64,000 bases of DNA. Origin: Nonomuraea guangzhouensis. GTDB lineage: Bacteria > Actinomycetota > Actinomycetes > Streptosporangiales > Streptosporangiaceae. A model generated the notes under the pieces. The model worked only from the letters and a program-made list of their open reading frames with translations, was not told the origin of the DNA and did not search any database. The stretch covers positions 310,001 through 374,000 of the forward strand of contig NZ_JAHKRM010000004.1 in assembly GCF_019396345.1 (NCBI RefSeq), given 5' to 3'. Below, in pieces: positions 53,291-61,615 of this stretch. The position numbers and the translations under genes are program-made. Positions within the stretch are counted from its first letter, which is position 1; each line of letters begins with the position of its first letter.

Positions 53291-53794
53291 CTAGCTGATG
53301 CCCCTTCGCTTGAGAATATCCTCGATGTCGGAGAAGTCGTCGTCGTTGTTCTTCTTGGCCGCCGCCACGGCGGGTTTTCCTGCAGGCTGGCCCGCTGCCG
53401 GCCCGGCCTTCTGCCCCGTCACGGGACGTTGCTGAGGCGCGGTCGGCGCCTCCGCGCTCTTGCCCGGCTTGTCCCCCCGCGCCAGCCGCAGCTTCCGGCC
53501 GCGCATGAACCCGGACACCACGAACAGCACCACGGCCAGACCTGTCACCGCGACGCCCGACCAGACGACCGGATTGAAGATCAGGCTCGTGACGAAGCCC
53601 ACGACGGTGGCGCCGATGGTCCACAGCGCCTGCAGCGCACCGGTCAGGTAAGCGGCCACCGGAAGCAGCGCCCACGCGGCCACTCTCATCCCGGCCGCCG
53701 CGCCTCTGCGCCGGAAGGCCAGGAAGCTGAGCACCAATCCCGCGATGGTCACACCGGCGCACAGCGGCAACCACGCGATCTGATCGAAAGTCAT
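53291..53794 (-). CDS. Four-segment membrane protein with conserved acidic C-terminal tail
   Basis: The 167-residue protein has four hydrophobic segments in residues ~5-95, then a basic Ala/Pro/Lys-rich linker and the tail KKNNDDDFSDIEDILKRRGI. I do not know a function. The short DDFSDIEDILKRRGI end looks like a docking motif on a disordered arm. ATG at 53794 begins MTFDQIAWLPLC. It stands alone upstream of the opp operon. Confidence 0.78.
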   Translation of the reverse strand: MTFDQIAWLPLCAGVTIAGLVLSFLAFRRRGAAAGMRVAAWALLPVAAYLTGALQALWTIGATVVGFVTSLIFNPVVWSGVAVTGLAVVLFVVSGFMRGRKLRLARGDKPGKSAEAPTAPQQRPVTGQKAGPAAGQPAGKPAVAAAKKNNDDDFSDIEDILKRRGIS

Positions 53795-53914
53795 TCCGCC
53801 GCCCCTCTGTCATTGATTACGCTCCCATCCTGACACGCCCACCCCGCGCCGCCCTCCTCCCCAGGTACCGCCCCACCCTTAGGGGTTCTGCTGGTTTCTC
53901 ATGTGCGGCGAGAG

Positions 53915-54119
53915 GCTCTTGTTCAGCATGGGCCCTCTTGCGCGACTCAGGGTTTTTTGTGCGGCCAGGTTCATTTGCACAGCTCAGAGGTCTTTTGTGC
54001 GATGCGGTTCCGCTGTTCGTCAGGGTTCGCTTGTGCGCCGAGCTTCTCTTGTGTGGCCAGGTGCACTTGCGCAGTTCAGGGGTCCTTTGTGCGGGTATGT
54101 GCACTTGTGCGGCTCAGGG
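53915..54119 (+). repeat. Degenerate ~38-bp tandem repeat
   Basis: Five to six imperfect units, best seen at 53953-53990, 54045-54082 and 54083-54119, of the form TCTTTTGTGCGGCCAGGTGC followed by ACTTGCGCAGCTCAGGGG. The block is visibly T-richer than its surroundings. It fills most of the gap between the membrane-protein gene and the HAD gene, with no supported gene. Confidence 0.75.
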
Positions 54120-54120
54120 C

Positions 54121-54180
54121 TTTTCTTTTTCGTACGGCGAGCATGGGCCACCCGCCACCCGCCGCACAGGGCTGAGGGCC
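54121..54180 (+). repeat. Repeat copy C, partial match to copies A and B
   Basis: TTTTCTTTTTCGTACGGCGA, then GCATGGGCCACCCGCCACCC and GCCGCACAGGGCTGAGGGCC. It shares the T-run, GTACGG, GCATGGG-CACCC and CCGCACAGGGC elements with the copies at 21490 and 22360 but lacks their distal half. It lies ~85 bp past the HAD gene stop. Confidence 0.7.
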
Positions 54181-54266
54181 TCCAGGAATACGGCCGCTGA
54201 GCCCGCACATGGCCAGGCGCCGTTACGCGCGATTCTTCTGTTTCTCCAGGTCGTCAGCCATGGCAG

Positions 54267-54908
54267 TCAGCGGATCAACGCGCGCAGGGTGGGGACCGTG
54301 ACCTCGGTCAGGGAGGGGACCACCAGGCGGCCGGGAGCCGGGTCGATGGGCAGCAGGCTGGGGACCGCCACGACCGCGCAGCCCGCTGCCGTGGCGGCGG
54401 CGACGCCGTTGGGCGAGTCCTCCAGGACGACGCAGCGCACCGGCTCGACCTCCAGCAGCGCGGCGGCCGTCAGGTACGGCTCGGGGTCGGGCTTGGTGCG
54501 GGTGACGTCGTCGGCCGTCACGATGGCGTCGAACCGGTCACGGCCGACGGCCTTGAGGACCGCGTCGGCGATCTCCCTGAGCGACGAGGTCACCAGCGCG
54601 ACCGGGACGCCTTCCTCGCGTACGGCGTCGAGCAGCTCGGAGGCGCCGGGCATCATCTGCACACCGTCCACCAGGCGGGTCACCATGCCGTCGATCATCC
54701 ACTCACGCAGGTCCTCCGGCGTGACGGACGAGCCCGAGACGGCGAGCATGTAGTCGACGGTGCGTTCCATGGAACCGCCGACGAGGTGCACCTGGTGTTC
54801 CGGCGTCCACTCGGCGCCGAGGCGCGCCATCACCCCGGTCTCGATCTCCAGCCACACCTTCTCGCTGTCGACCAGCAACCCGTCCATGTCGAAGAAGACG
54901 GCTTCCAT
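54267..54908 (-). CDS. HAD-superfamily sugar-phosphatase-like hydrolase
   Basis: The 213-residue hydrolase has motif I FFDMDGLLVDSE (residues ~5-16, nucleophile Asp), motif II VTSSLREI, motif III with TKPDPEPYLTAA and motif IV LEDSPNGVAAATAAG. The beta-phosphoglucomutase-like cap gives a preference for small sugar phosphates. ATG at 54908 follows GGGGG; a longer start at 54938 is less likely. Confidence 0.88.
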   Translation of the reverse strand: MEAVFFDMDGLLVDSEKVWLEIETGVMARLGAEWTPEHQVHLVGGSMERTVDYMLAVSGSSVTPEDLREWMIDGMVTRLVDGVQMMPGASELLDAVREEGVPVALVTSSLREIADAVLKAVGRDRFDAIVTADDVTRTKPDPEPYLTAAALLEVEPVRCVVLEDSPNGVAAATAAGCAVVAVPSLLPIDPAPGRLVVPSLTEVTVPTLRALIR

Positions 54909-55030
54909 GCATTCCCCCGATCGGTTCGCGTACGGCACCGCGACGGCACCCCGTCAGGCCATTCTCACCGCCGCCGAGAAGATCGCCGACCCCGGGGCAC
55001 CGCCTCCGTCGGCCTCTCGCCCTCGCCCCG

Positions 55031-55205
55031 CCCCCACGGCGCCCACGCACGGCCTGGGGATCTCACAAACGGGCATCCCCGCCGCCCGAGCCCTCCCAAC
55101 AGGCACCCTCGCCACGCCCCAACGGGCGCCCGCGCACGGCCGGAGATCCCGCAAACGGACATCCCCGCCGCGTCGGGACCCTCCCCAACAAAGCTCCCTC
55201 ACCAC
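55031..55205 (+). repeat. 87-bp tandem duplication in a gene-free spacer
   Basis: Two copies of about 87 bp (55031-55117 and 55118-55205) share GCCC(A/G)CGCACGGCC, CAAACGG(G/A)CATCCCCGCCG and GCCCTCCCAACA-type segments, and diverge in between. They fill most of the ~425-bp gap between the HAD gene start and the metH stop. No gene is supported there. Confidence 0.75.
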
Positions 55206-55334
55206 GCCGCGACACCGCCCCCACGGACCCCTCACCGGGGCACCGCTCCAAGGAGCACCCACGCCTGAGGCCTCCCGGTCAAGGTGGTCAGGAGAGCCTG
55301 AGAGGTGTCCGGCGAAACCGGTCGGGGCCAAGGT

Positions 55335-58300
55335 CTAGACGTTGAAGTACTTCGCCTCCGGGTGGTGGGCCACCAGGGCCGAGGTGGCCTGCTCCGGGTG
55401 GAGCTGGAACTCCTCCGACAGCGTGACCCCGATCCGCTCCGGGTCCAGGAGCTGAAACAGCTGCACCTGGTCCTCGAGGTTGGGGCAGGCCGGGTAGCCG
55501 AAGGAGTAGCGGCAGCCCTGGATGTTGACCTTGAGCATGTCGTCGAGCGACTCCTCGCCCCCGATCCCCCACTCGGCGCGGACCCGGGCGTGCCAGTATT
55601 CGGCCAGCGCCTCCGTGAGCTGCACCGACAGCCCGTGCAGCTCCAGGTAGTCGCGGTAGGCGTCCTTGGCGAACAGTTCGGCCGTCGCCTCGGAGATCTT
55701 GCCGCCCATCGTGGCGATCTGGAAGCCGACCACGTCCACCTCTCCCGACTCGCGCGAGCGGAAGAAGTCGGACAGGCACAGGTGCCGGTCGCGGCGCTGG
55801 CGCGGGAAGGTGAAGCGGGTGCGCTCGTCTCCGGCCTCGTCGAGGATGATCAGCGAGTCGCCGTCGCTGACGCACGGGAAGTAGCCGTAGACGACCGCCG
55901 CCTCCAGCAGCCCCTCGGTCTGGATGCGGTCGAGCCACATGCGCAGCCGCGGCCGTCCCTCGGTCTCGACGAGCTCGTCGTAGCCGGGCCCGTCGCCGCC
56001 GCGCGTGGGCTTGAGGCCCCACTGCCCGAGGAACAACGCCCGCTCGTCGAGGAAGGCGGAGTAGTCGCTCAGCGAGATGCCCTTGACGATGCGGTCGCCC
56101 TGGAAGGGCGCCACCGGCAGCCGGTTGTCGGCGGCCACGTCGGAGCGGGCGGGCAACTCCTCGACCGGGGTGCGGGTCAGGACGGCGCCGGACTTGACCC
56201 GGCGCTCGCGCAGCGGCGGCAGCGTGGCGCCGGCGACGCCGCGCTTGACGGCCATGAAGGAGTCCATCAGCCGCAGCCCCTCGAAGGCGTCGCGGGCGTA
56301 GCGGACCTCGCCGGCGAACAGCTCGGCCAGGTCCTGCTCGACGTAGGCGCGGGTGAGGGCGGCGCCGCCGAGCAGCACCGGATAGCGGTCGGCGATGCCC
56401 CGGGAGTTCATCTCCTCCAGGTTCTCCTTCATGATGACCGTCGATTTCACCAGAAGTCCGGACATGCCGATGACGTCGGCCTTCTGCTCGTCGGCCGCCT
56501 CCAGGATCGCGGAGACCGGCTGCTTGATGCCGAGGTTGACCACCTGGTAGCCGTTGTTGGACAGGATGATGTCGACCAGGTTCTTGCCGATGTCGTGCAC
56601 GTCGCCCTTGACCGTGGCCAGCACGATGCGGCCCTTGGTCTCGCCTTCGACGCGGTCCATGTACGGCTCGAGGTAGGCGACGGCGGTCTTCATCACCTCG
56701 GCCGACTGCAGTACGAACGGCAGCTGCATCTGCCCCGAGCCGAACAGCTCGCCGACCGTCTTCATGCCGTCGAGCAGCACGTTGTTGATGATCTCCAGGG
56801 CGGGCCGCTCCGCCAGACCGGCGTCGAGGTCGGCCTCCAGCCCCTTCTTCTCGCCGTCGATGATGCGCCGCTTGAGCCGCTCCCACAGCGGCAGCGCGGC
56901 CAGCTCCTCGGCCCGGCCCTGGCGCATGGCCGAGGCGTCGACGCCCTCGAACATGTCGATGAAGCGCTGCAACGGGTCGTAGCCCTCGCGGCGGCGGTCG
57001 TAGACCATGTCGAGCGCGACCTGGCGCTGATCGTCGGGGATGCGCGACATCGGCAGGATCTTGGAGGCGTGCACGATGGCCGAGTCGAGCCCGGCGTTGA
57101 CGCACTCGTTGAGGAACACCGAGTTGAGCACCATGCGCGAGGCCGGGTTGATGCCGAAGGAGATGTTGGACAGGCCCAGCGTGGTCTGCACGTCGGGGTA
57201 GCGGCGCTTGAGCTCGCGGATGCCCTCGATGGTCTCCAGGCCGTCGCGGCGGCTCTCCTCCATGCCGGTGGCGATGGTGAAGGTGAGGCAGTCGACGATG
57301 ATGTCGGACACCTGCATGCCCCAGTTGGCTACCAGGTCGTCGATGGTCTCGCTCGCGATGCGTACCTTCTCGGCGGCGGTGCGGGCCTGGCCCTTCTCGT
57401 CGATGCACATGACCACGACGGCCGCCCCGTGCTCGCGTACGGCCGTCATCGTCTTGTGGAAGCGTGAGTCGGGGCCGCGCCCGTCCTCGTAGTTGACCGA
57501 GTTGACCACCGCGCGCCCGCCGAGCATCTCCAGACCGGCCCGCAGCACCTCGGACTCGGTCGAGTCGAGCATGATCGGCAGCGTGGAGGCGGTGGCCAGG
57601 CGGAACGCCAGCTCCTTCATGTCGGCCACGCCGTCACGGCCCACGTAGTCGACGCACAGGTCGAGCATGTGAGCGCCGCCGCGAGCCTGCTCGCGGGCCA
57701 TCTCCACGCAGTCGTCCCAGCGGCCTTCGAGCATGGCCTCGCGGAAGGCCTTGGAGCCGTTGGTGTTGCACCGCTCGCCGATCGCCAGGTAGGAGGTGTC
57801 CTGGCGGAACGGGACGGTCTGGTAGAGCGAGGACGCGCCCGGCTCGGGGTGCGGGCGGCGCGCGGCCGTCTCCCTGCCGCGCACGCGGTCGACGACCTGG
57901 CGCAGGTGCTCGGGAGTGGTGCCGCAGCAGCCGCCGACCAGCGACAGGCCGTAGTCGCGGGTGAAGGTCTCGTGCGCGTCGGCGAGCTCCTCGGCGCTGA
58001 GCGGATAGTACGCCCCGTCGGAGGTCAGCACCGGCAGCCCCGCGTTGGGCATGCACGAGAGCTTCAGCCGGGAGTGCCGGGCCAGGTAGCGCAGGTGCTC
58101 GCTCATCTCGGACGGGCCGGTGGCGCAGTTGAGGCCGATCAGGTCGACGCCGAGCGGCTCGATCGCGGTCAGCGCGGCGCCGATCTCGGAGCCGAGCAGC
58201 ATGGCGCCGTTGGTCTCGATGGTCACCTGGGCGATGATCGGCACGTCGCGCCCGGACGCCTCCACGGCCCGCTTGGCGCCGATGACGGCGGCCTTGACCT

Positions 58301-58799
58301 GGAGCAGGTCCTGGCAGGTCTCGATGATCAGCGCGTCGGCGCCGCCCGCGATCAGGCCCGCCGCGTTGTCCCGGTAGGACTCGCGCAGGTTGTGGTAGGG
58401 CAGGTGGCCCAGCGTGGGCAGCTTGGTGCCGGGGCCCATCGAGCCGAGCACGAAGCGCGGCTGCTCGGGCGTGGACCAGTGGTCGGCCCGCTCGCGGGCG
58501 ATCCTGGCGCCCGCCTCGGAGTATTCGAAGACCCGCTCGGGGATGTCGTACTCGCCCAGGGCCGCCAGGTTGGCGCCGAAGGTGTTGGTCTCGACGCAGT
58601 CGACGCCCACGGCGAAATAGGCGTCGTGGACGCCTCGCACGATGTCGGGACGGGTGACGTTCAGCACCTCGTTGCAGCCCTCGTGGCCCTCGAAGTCGTC
58701 GAGGGTGGGGTCCTGGGCCTGCAACATCGTCCCCATCGCCCCGTCGGCGACGATCACTCGCTGGGACAGGACTTCGCGGAAGGACGGGGAGCTGCTCAT
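55335..58799 (-). CDS. metH: Cobalamin-dependent methionine synthase
   Basis: The 1154-residue enzyme makes methionine from homocysteine and methyltetrahydrofolate using B12. Modules in order: homocysteine domain with zinc cysteines (GLNCATGP and VGGCCGTTPEH), pterin domain (AIGERCNTNGSKAFREAMLE; MLDLCVDYVGRDG), B12 domain with the cobalt-ligating His in DVHDIGKNLVDIIL, and the C-terminal AdoMet reactivation domain. All are present. ATG at 58799 is 7 bases after TAAGCT, so it may be leaderless. I see no cobalamin riboswitch in the 92-bp spacer shared with the divergent stress-protein gene. Confidence 0.96.
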   Translation of the reverse strand: MSSSPSFREVLSQRVIVADGAMGTMLQAQDPTLDDFEGHEGCNEVLNVTRPDIVRGVHDAYFAVGVDCVETNTFGANLAALGEYDIPERVFEYSEAGARIARERADHWSTPEQPRFVLGSMGPGTKLPTLGHLPYHNLRESYRDNAAGLIAGGADALIIETCQDLLQVKAAVIGAKRAVEASGRDVPIIAQVTIETNGAMLLGSEIGAALTAIEPLGVDLIGLNCATGPSEMSEHLRYLARHSRLKLSCMPNAGLPVLTSDGAYYPLSAEELADAHETFTRDYGLSLVGGCCGTTPEHLRQVVDRVRGRETAARRPHPEPGASSLYQTVPFRQDTSYLAIGERCNTNGSKAFREAMLEGRWDDCVEMAREQARGGAHMLDLCVDYVGRDGVADMKELAFRLATASTLPIMLDSTESEVLRAGLEMLGGRAVVNSVNYEDGRGPDSRFHKTMTAVREHGAAVVVMCIDEKGQARTAAEKVRIASETIDDLVANWGMQVSDIIVDCLTFTIATGMEESRRDGLETIEGIRELKRRYPDVQTTLGLSNISFGINPASRMVLNSVFLNECVNAGLDSAIVHASKILPMSRIPDDQRQVALDMVYDRRREGYDPLQRFIDMFEGVDASAMRQGRAEELAALPLWERLKRRIIDGEKKGLEADLDAGLAERPALEIINNVLLDGMKTVGELFGSGQMQLPFVLQSAEVMKTAVAYLEPYMDRVEGETKGRIVLATVKGDVHDIGKNLVDIILSNNGYQVVNLGIKQPVSAILEAADEQKADVIGMSGLLVKSTVIMKENLEEMNSRGIADRYPVLLGGAALTRAYVEQDLAELFAGEVRYARDAFEGLRLMDSFMAVKRGVAGATLPPLRERRVKSGAVLTRTPVEELPARSDVAADNRLPVAPFQGDRIVKGISLSDYSAFLDERALFLGQWGLKPTRGGDGPGYDELVETEGRPRLRMWLDRIQTEGLLEAAVVYGYFPCVSDGDSLIILDEAGDERTRFTFPRQRRDRHLCLSDFFRSRESGEVDVVGFQIATMGGKISEATAELFAKDAYRDYLELHGLSVQLTEALAEYWHARVRAEWGIGGEESLDDMLKVNIQGCRYSFGYPACPNLEDQVQLFQLLDPERIGVTLSEEFQLHPEQATSALVAHHPEAKYFNV

Positions 58800-58891
58800 G
58801 GCGTAGAGCTTATCGGCTGCCGCCGGACGACTTTATCGGACGGCTATCCTGCCGGGGAGACAATTGAATCCATGTCTAATAGGGGTTTTCC

Positions 58892-59353
58892 ATGGCCTAT
58901 CAGACCGTACTGGCCGGCACCGACGGCTCAGCCTCCTCCTTCCGCGCCGTCTCCGCGGCGGCTTCCCTGGCCGGCGCGACCGGCGCCACCCTCGTCCTGG
59001 CCTGCGCGTACGTACCCATGCGGGCCAGCGAGCAGGCCGTCGCCGCGGACCGGCTCGGCGATCTCGCCTACAAGGTGAGCGGCTCCACCCCCGCCGACGA
59101 CGCCCTGCGGGCCGCCCGCGAGCACGCCGTCGCCGCGGGCGCGAGCGAGGTCGTACTGGCGGCCGAGGAGGGCGACGCGGTCGACGTGCTCATCACGCTG
59201 GCCGCCAAGCACCGGGCGGATCTGCTGGTCGTCGGCAACCGCGGGCTCAACAGCCTGGCGGGGCGGCTGCTCGGCTCCGTGCCGTCGCACGTCGCCCACC
59301 GCGCCTCCTGCGACGTGCTGATCGTGCACACCACCTCCGGCGGCCGCGCCTGA
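58892..59353 (+). CDS. Universal stress protein (UspA family)
   Basis: The 153-residue single-domain USP opens AYQTVLAGTDGSASSFRAVS. It has the ATP-binding signature G-2x-G-9x-GS in VVGNRGLNSLAGRLLGSVP and SCDVLIVHT at the end, so it is of the nucleotide-binding type. It is divergent from metH (92 bp). ATG at 58892. Confidence 0.92.
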   Translation: MAYQTVLAGTDGSASSFRAVSAAASLAGATGATLVLACAYVPMRASEQAVAADRLGDLAYKVSGSTPADDALRAAREHAVAAGASEVVLAAEEGDAVDVLITLAAKHRADLLVVGNRGLNSLAGRLLGSVPSHVAHRASCDVLIVHTTSGGRA

Positions 59354-59558
59354 CTCGTCACTCCGCGTCAGGATCTGACATGAGAGCGCCTGCCCGCCGG
59401 TGGCGGCCTGAACAGGCGATCTGACAGTGCTCGGGTCATCACTGCCTGACAGCATCTGACCGGTCGGTCCGTGACGATGCCTGATCGTCGTTACTCCGTG
59501 ACATGACCGCCTCCTCACCGCATAGGCTTAGCTGGACAGCGGAGAGAGGAGGCGACAC

Positions 59559-60413
59559 GTGATCGAGTTCGAAAGGCTCCCCGAGCTCGTCGACCCGGTG
59601 CTCATAGCCGCGTTCGAAGGGTGGAACGACGCCGGCGAGGCATCCAGTGGTGTGATCGCCCACCTCGAGTCCGCCTGGAAGGCGGAGCCTCTCGTCGAGC
59701 TGGATCCCGACGACTACTACGACTTCCAGGTCACCCGTCCCGTCGTGGAGATGGGCGATGGGCTGACCCGATCGATCATCTGGCCGACGACGCGGCTGCT
59801 GCGTGCCCGCCCGCCGGGCGTCGAGCGCGACGTGGTGCTGCTGCGCGGCATCGAGCCCAACATGCGGTGGCGCTCGTTCTGCGCCGACATCATCGAGGTC
59901 TGCCGCGAGCTCGGCGTCGAGCTGGCCGTGATGCTGGGCGCGCTGCTCAACGACTCGCCGCACACCCGTCCCGTGCCGATCCTGGGCAGCGCCACGGACG
60001 AAAACCTCGCCCGCTCGACCCATCTGGAGCTGAGCCGCTACGAGGGCCCCACGGGCATCGTGGGCGTGCTGCAGCAGTCGTTCGGCGAGGCCGGTCTCGA
60101 CGCCGTCTCGCTGTGGGCGTCGGTGCCGCACTACGTGGCCCAGCCGCCCAACCCCAAGGCCACCTTGGCACTGCTGCGCCGCCTCGAAGACCTGCTGGAG
60201 ATCCCGATGCCGCTCGGCGAGCTGGACGAGGAGGCCCGCGCCTGGGAGAACGGCGTGGACGAGCTCGCCTCCCAGGACAGCGAAGTGGCCGAATACGTCA
60301 AGGAGCTCGAGGAGCGCAAGGACGCCGCCGAGCTGCCCGAGGCCAGCGGAGACGCGATCGCCGCCGAGTTCGAGCGCTACCTGCGGCGCCGGGACCGCGA
60401 CACTGACAGCTGA
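59559..60413 (+). CDS. PAC2-family protein (proteasome assembly chaperone-like)
   Basis: The 284-residue protein of the PAC2 family has PVLIAAFEGWNDAGEASSGV near residue 15, VLLRGIEPNMRWRSFCADII and LLNDSPHTRPVPILGSATDE, plus an acidic helical tail (VAEYVKELEERKDAAELPEA). Eukaryotic and archaeal relatives assist 20S assembly; the bacterial members' role is unproven, but they are found in proteasome-bearing actinobacteria and the gene sits in the extended locus beside metH (compare Rv2125). GTG at 59559 has GAGAGGAGG upstream. Confidence 0.88.
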   Translation: MIEFERLPELVDPVLIAAFEGWNDAGEASSGVIAHLESAWKAEPLVELDPDDYYDFQVTRPVVEMGDGLTRSIIWPTTRLLRARPPGVERDVVLLRGIEPNMRWRSFCADIIEVCRELGVELAVMLGALLNDSPHTRPVPILGSATDENLARSTHLELSRYEGPTGIVGVLQQSFGEAGLDAVSLWASVPHYVAQPPNPKATLALLRRLEDLLEIPMPLGELDEEARAWENGVDELASQDSEVAEYVKELEERKDAAELPEASGDAIAAEFERYLRRRDRDTDS

Positions 60414-60573
60414 CTCGCAGCCTTTTTTGCCGAATTTTCTGGAAGTTTCGAGTAATAATCGAGAACCGTACAAGTTTGCATCAAGTTGGAATCCCAAGAC
60501 CGGCTGGTCGAGAGGCTCCGGTCGCGAATGCCACGTTGAACCTACCCATGTGACCGCGCACGTTAGGCCAACC

Positions 60574-61128
60574 ATGGCGACTTCCCACGTAGACCCGCAC
60601 CAGAGGAGTCAGGACACCCGGCGACGCATCCTGGAGATGGCCCTCTCCCTCAGGGAGGACCGACCCGGCGGCTCCGTGGACCACTTCCTCGCCCTGCTGC
60701 AGGACCGGCTCCCGCTGTGGCTCAGCATCCTGCACGAACTCTCCCACCGCATCGGCAGAGGCAGCGTCGGCGACAACCTGCTGCCCATCGTGCGAGCGGG
60801 CATCGACTACTACACGGATGTGCAGGGCGCGGCGATGCCCGCGTTCACCTCTCCGTCGGTCACGGTCCGCTTCCGGCAGGCCGTACGCGATCACGGGCTC
60901 GGCCCGATGGGAGAGATCCTCCCGCTGGCCGCCTACCTGGAGGGCGAGCAGCGCCTCGGACGGGTCGCCGCCTCCGTCGACCCGGAGGCCACCGCCCGGC
61001 TGCTGCTGGCCGGGTGCTTCCATCACGCCTACATCGAGATGTTCGTCGGCTCCGACGCGGGACCCTCCCGGGACGCGAGCGCCCAGGAGATCGTCCGCGA
61101 ACTCCGCCTCGAACCCGTGCCCGCCTGA
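60574..61128 (+). CDS. TetR-like C-terminal domain protein with missing DNA-binding core
   Basis: The 184-residue protein begins like a TetR regulator (RSQDTRRRILEMALSLRED), but the recognition part of the helix-turn-helix is absent: the first helix runs almost straight into the ligand-binding core (FLALLQDRLPLWLSILHELS, later GLGPMGEILPLAAYLEGEQR and AGCFHHAYIEMFVGSDAG). It may be a deletion derivative, a ligand-binding partner or a non-DNA-binding modulator. ATG at 60574 has a poor ribosome site; GTG at 60550 is in frame. An AT-rich promoter-like stretch (TTGCCG then AGTAATAAT) lies at 60427-60459. Confidence 0.65.
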   Translation: MATSHVDPHQRSQDTRRRILEMALSLREDRPGGSVDHFLALLQDRLPLWLSILHELSHRIGRGSVGDNLLPIVRAGIDYYTDVQGAAMPAFTSPSVTVRFRQAVRDHGLGPMGEILPLAAYLEGEQRLGRVAASVDPEATARLLLAGCFHHAYIEMFVGSDAGPSRDASAQEIVRELRLEPVPA

Positions 61129-61134
61129 CGACTC

Positions 61135-61467
61135 CTACGGGACGTTGAACGTCTTGCGGTTGGTGGCCCCGATGACCTCGATCCCCCTGGTGCCGAGAAC
61201 GCCGTCGAGCGGCAGCGACTCGGTGTAAGGAGCCGTGGCCGGGAGCCCGACGCCGTTCATCGAACCGATGACCTCGATCCCCCAGTACTCCGGCTGCCGG
61301 ATGTAGACCAGCGGGGAGAGCGAGACCTTCATGGTGAGATACGGCTTGGTGCCGCTGACGATCAGGATGAACGTCTCCGGCACGATGCCCGGGACGACCC
61401 GCGCCTCCTCGAAGTCGATCAACCGCACGGATGCGGCCTGCGGCAACTGGGCAAAGTCTTCAGTCAT
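61135..61467 (-). CDS. Conserved-looking hypothetical protein (110 aa)
   Basis: The 110-residue product starts MTEDFAQLPQAASVRLIDFE. It is beta-rich, with ETFILIVSGTKPYLTMKVSL and YIRQPEYWGIEVIGSMNG; the segment GIEVIG occurs twice (EYWGIEVIGSMN and TRGIEVIGATN). The family is not recognised. ATG at 61467 has GGGGGATC upstream. It is convergent with the TetR-like gene (6-bp gap). Confidence 0.7.
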   Translation of the reverse strand: MTEDFAQLPQAASVRLIDFEEARVVPGIVPETFILIVSGTKPYLTMKVSLSPLVYIRQPEYWGIEVIGSMNGVGLPATAPYTESLPLDGVLGTRGIEVIGATNRKTFNVP

Positions 61468-61488
61468 GCTTGATCCCCCTGCATATGG

Positions 61489-61543
61489 CCTCACTCCGTG
61501 AGGCGAGTCGGTCGCTTGAGAAGCTCCCGACTCCGTCGGGAGC
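61489..61543. promoter_or_regulatory. Two adjacent perfect hairpins with loop TCC
   Basis: CCTCAC-TCC-GTGAGG (61489-61503) and GCTCCCGAC-TCC-GTCGGGAGC (61523-61543). The larger one lies 73 bp past the chelatase stop on the minus strand and may be its terminator. The smaller one is ~22 bp upstream of the hypothetical protein start and could be an operator or leader hairpin. Confidence 0.55.
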
Positions 61544-61615
61544 GCGACCTCTCTCCAAGGAGGCTAACCCAAGAAGATCGCGACACGTGGCGACGCGCCG
61601 ACCAGGGCAAAGACC

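Noticed and set aside
58800..58891. Cobalamin riboswitch upstream of metH
   Set aside because: Only 92 bp separate metH from the divergent gene, too short for a cobalamin riboswitch, and no B12-box-like sequence is visible.
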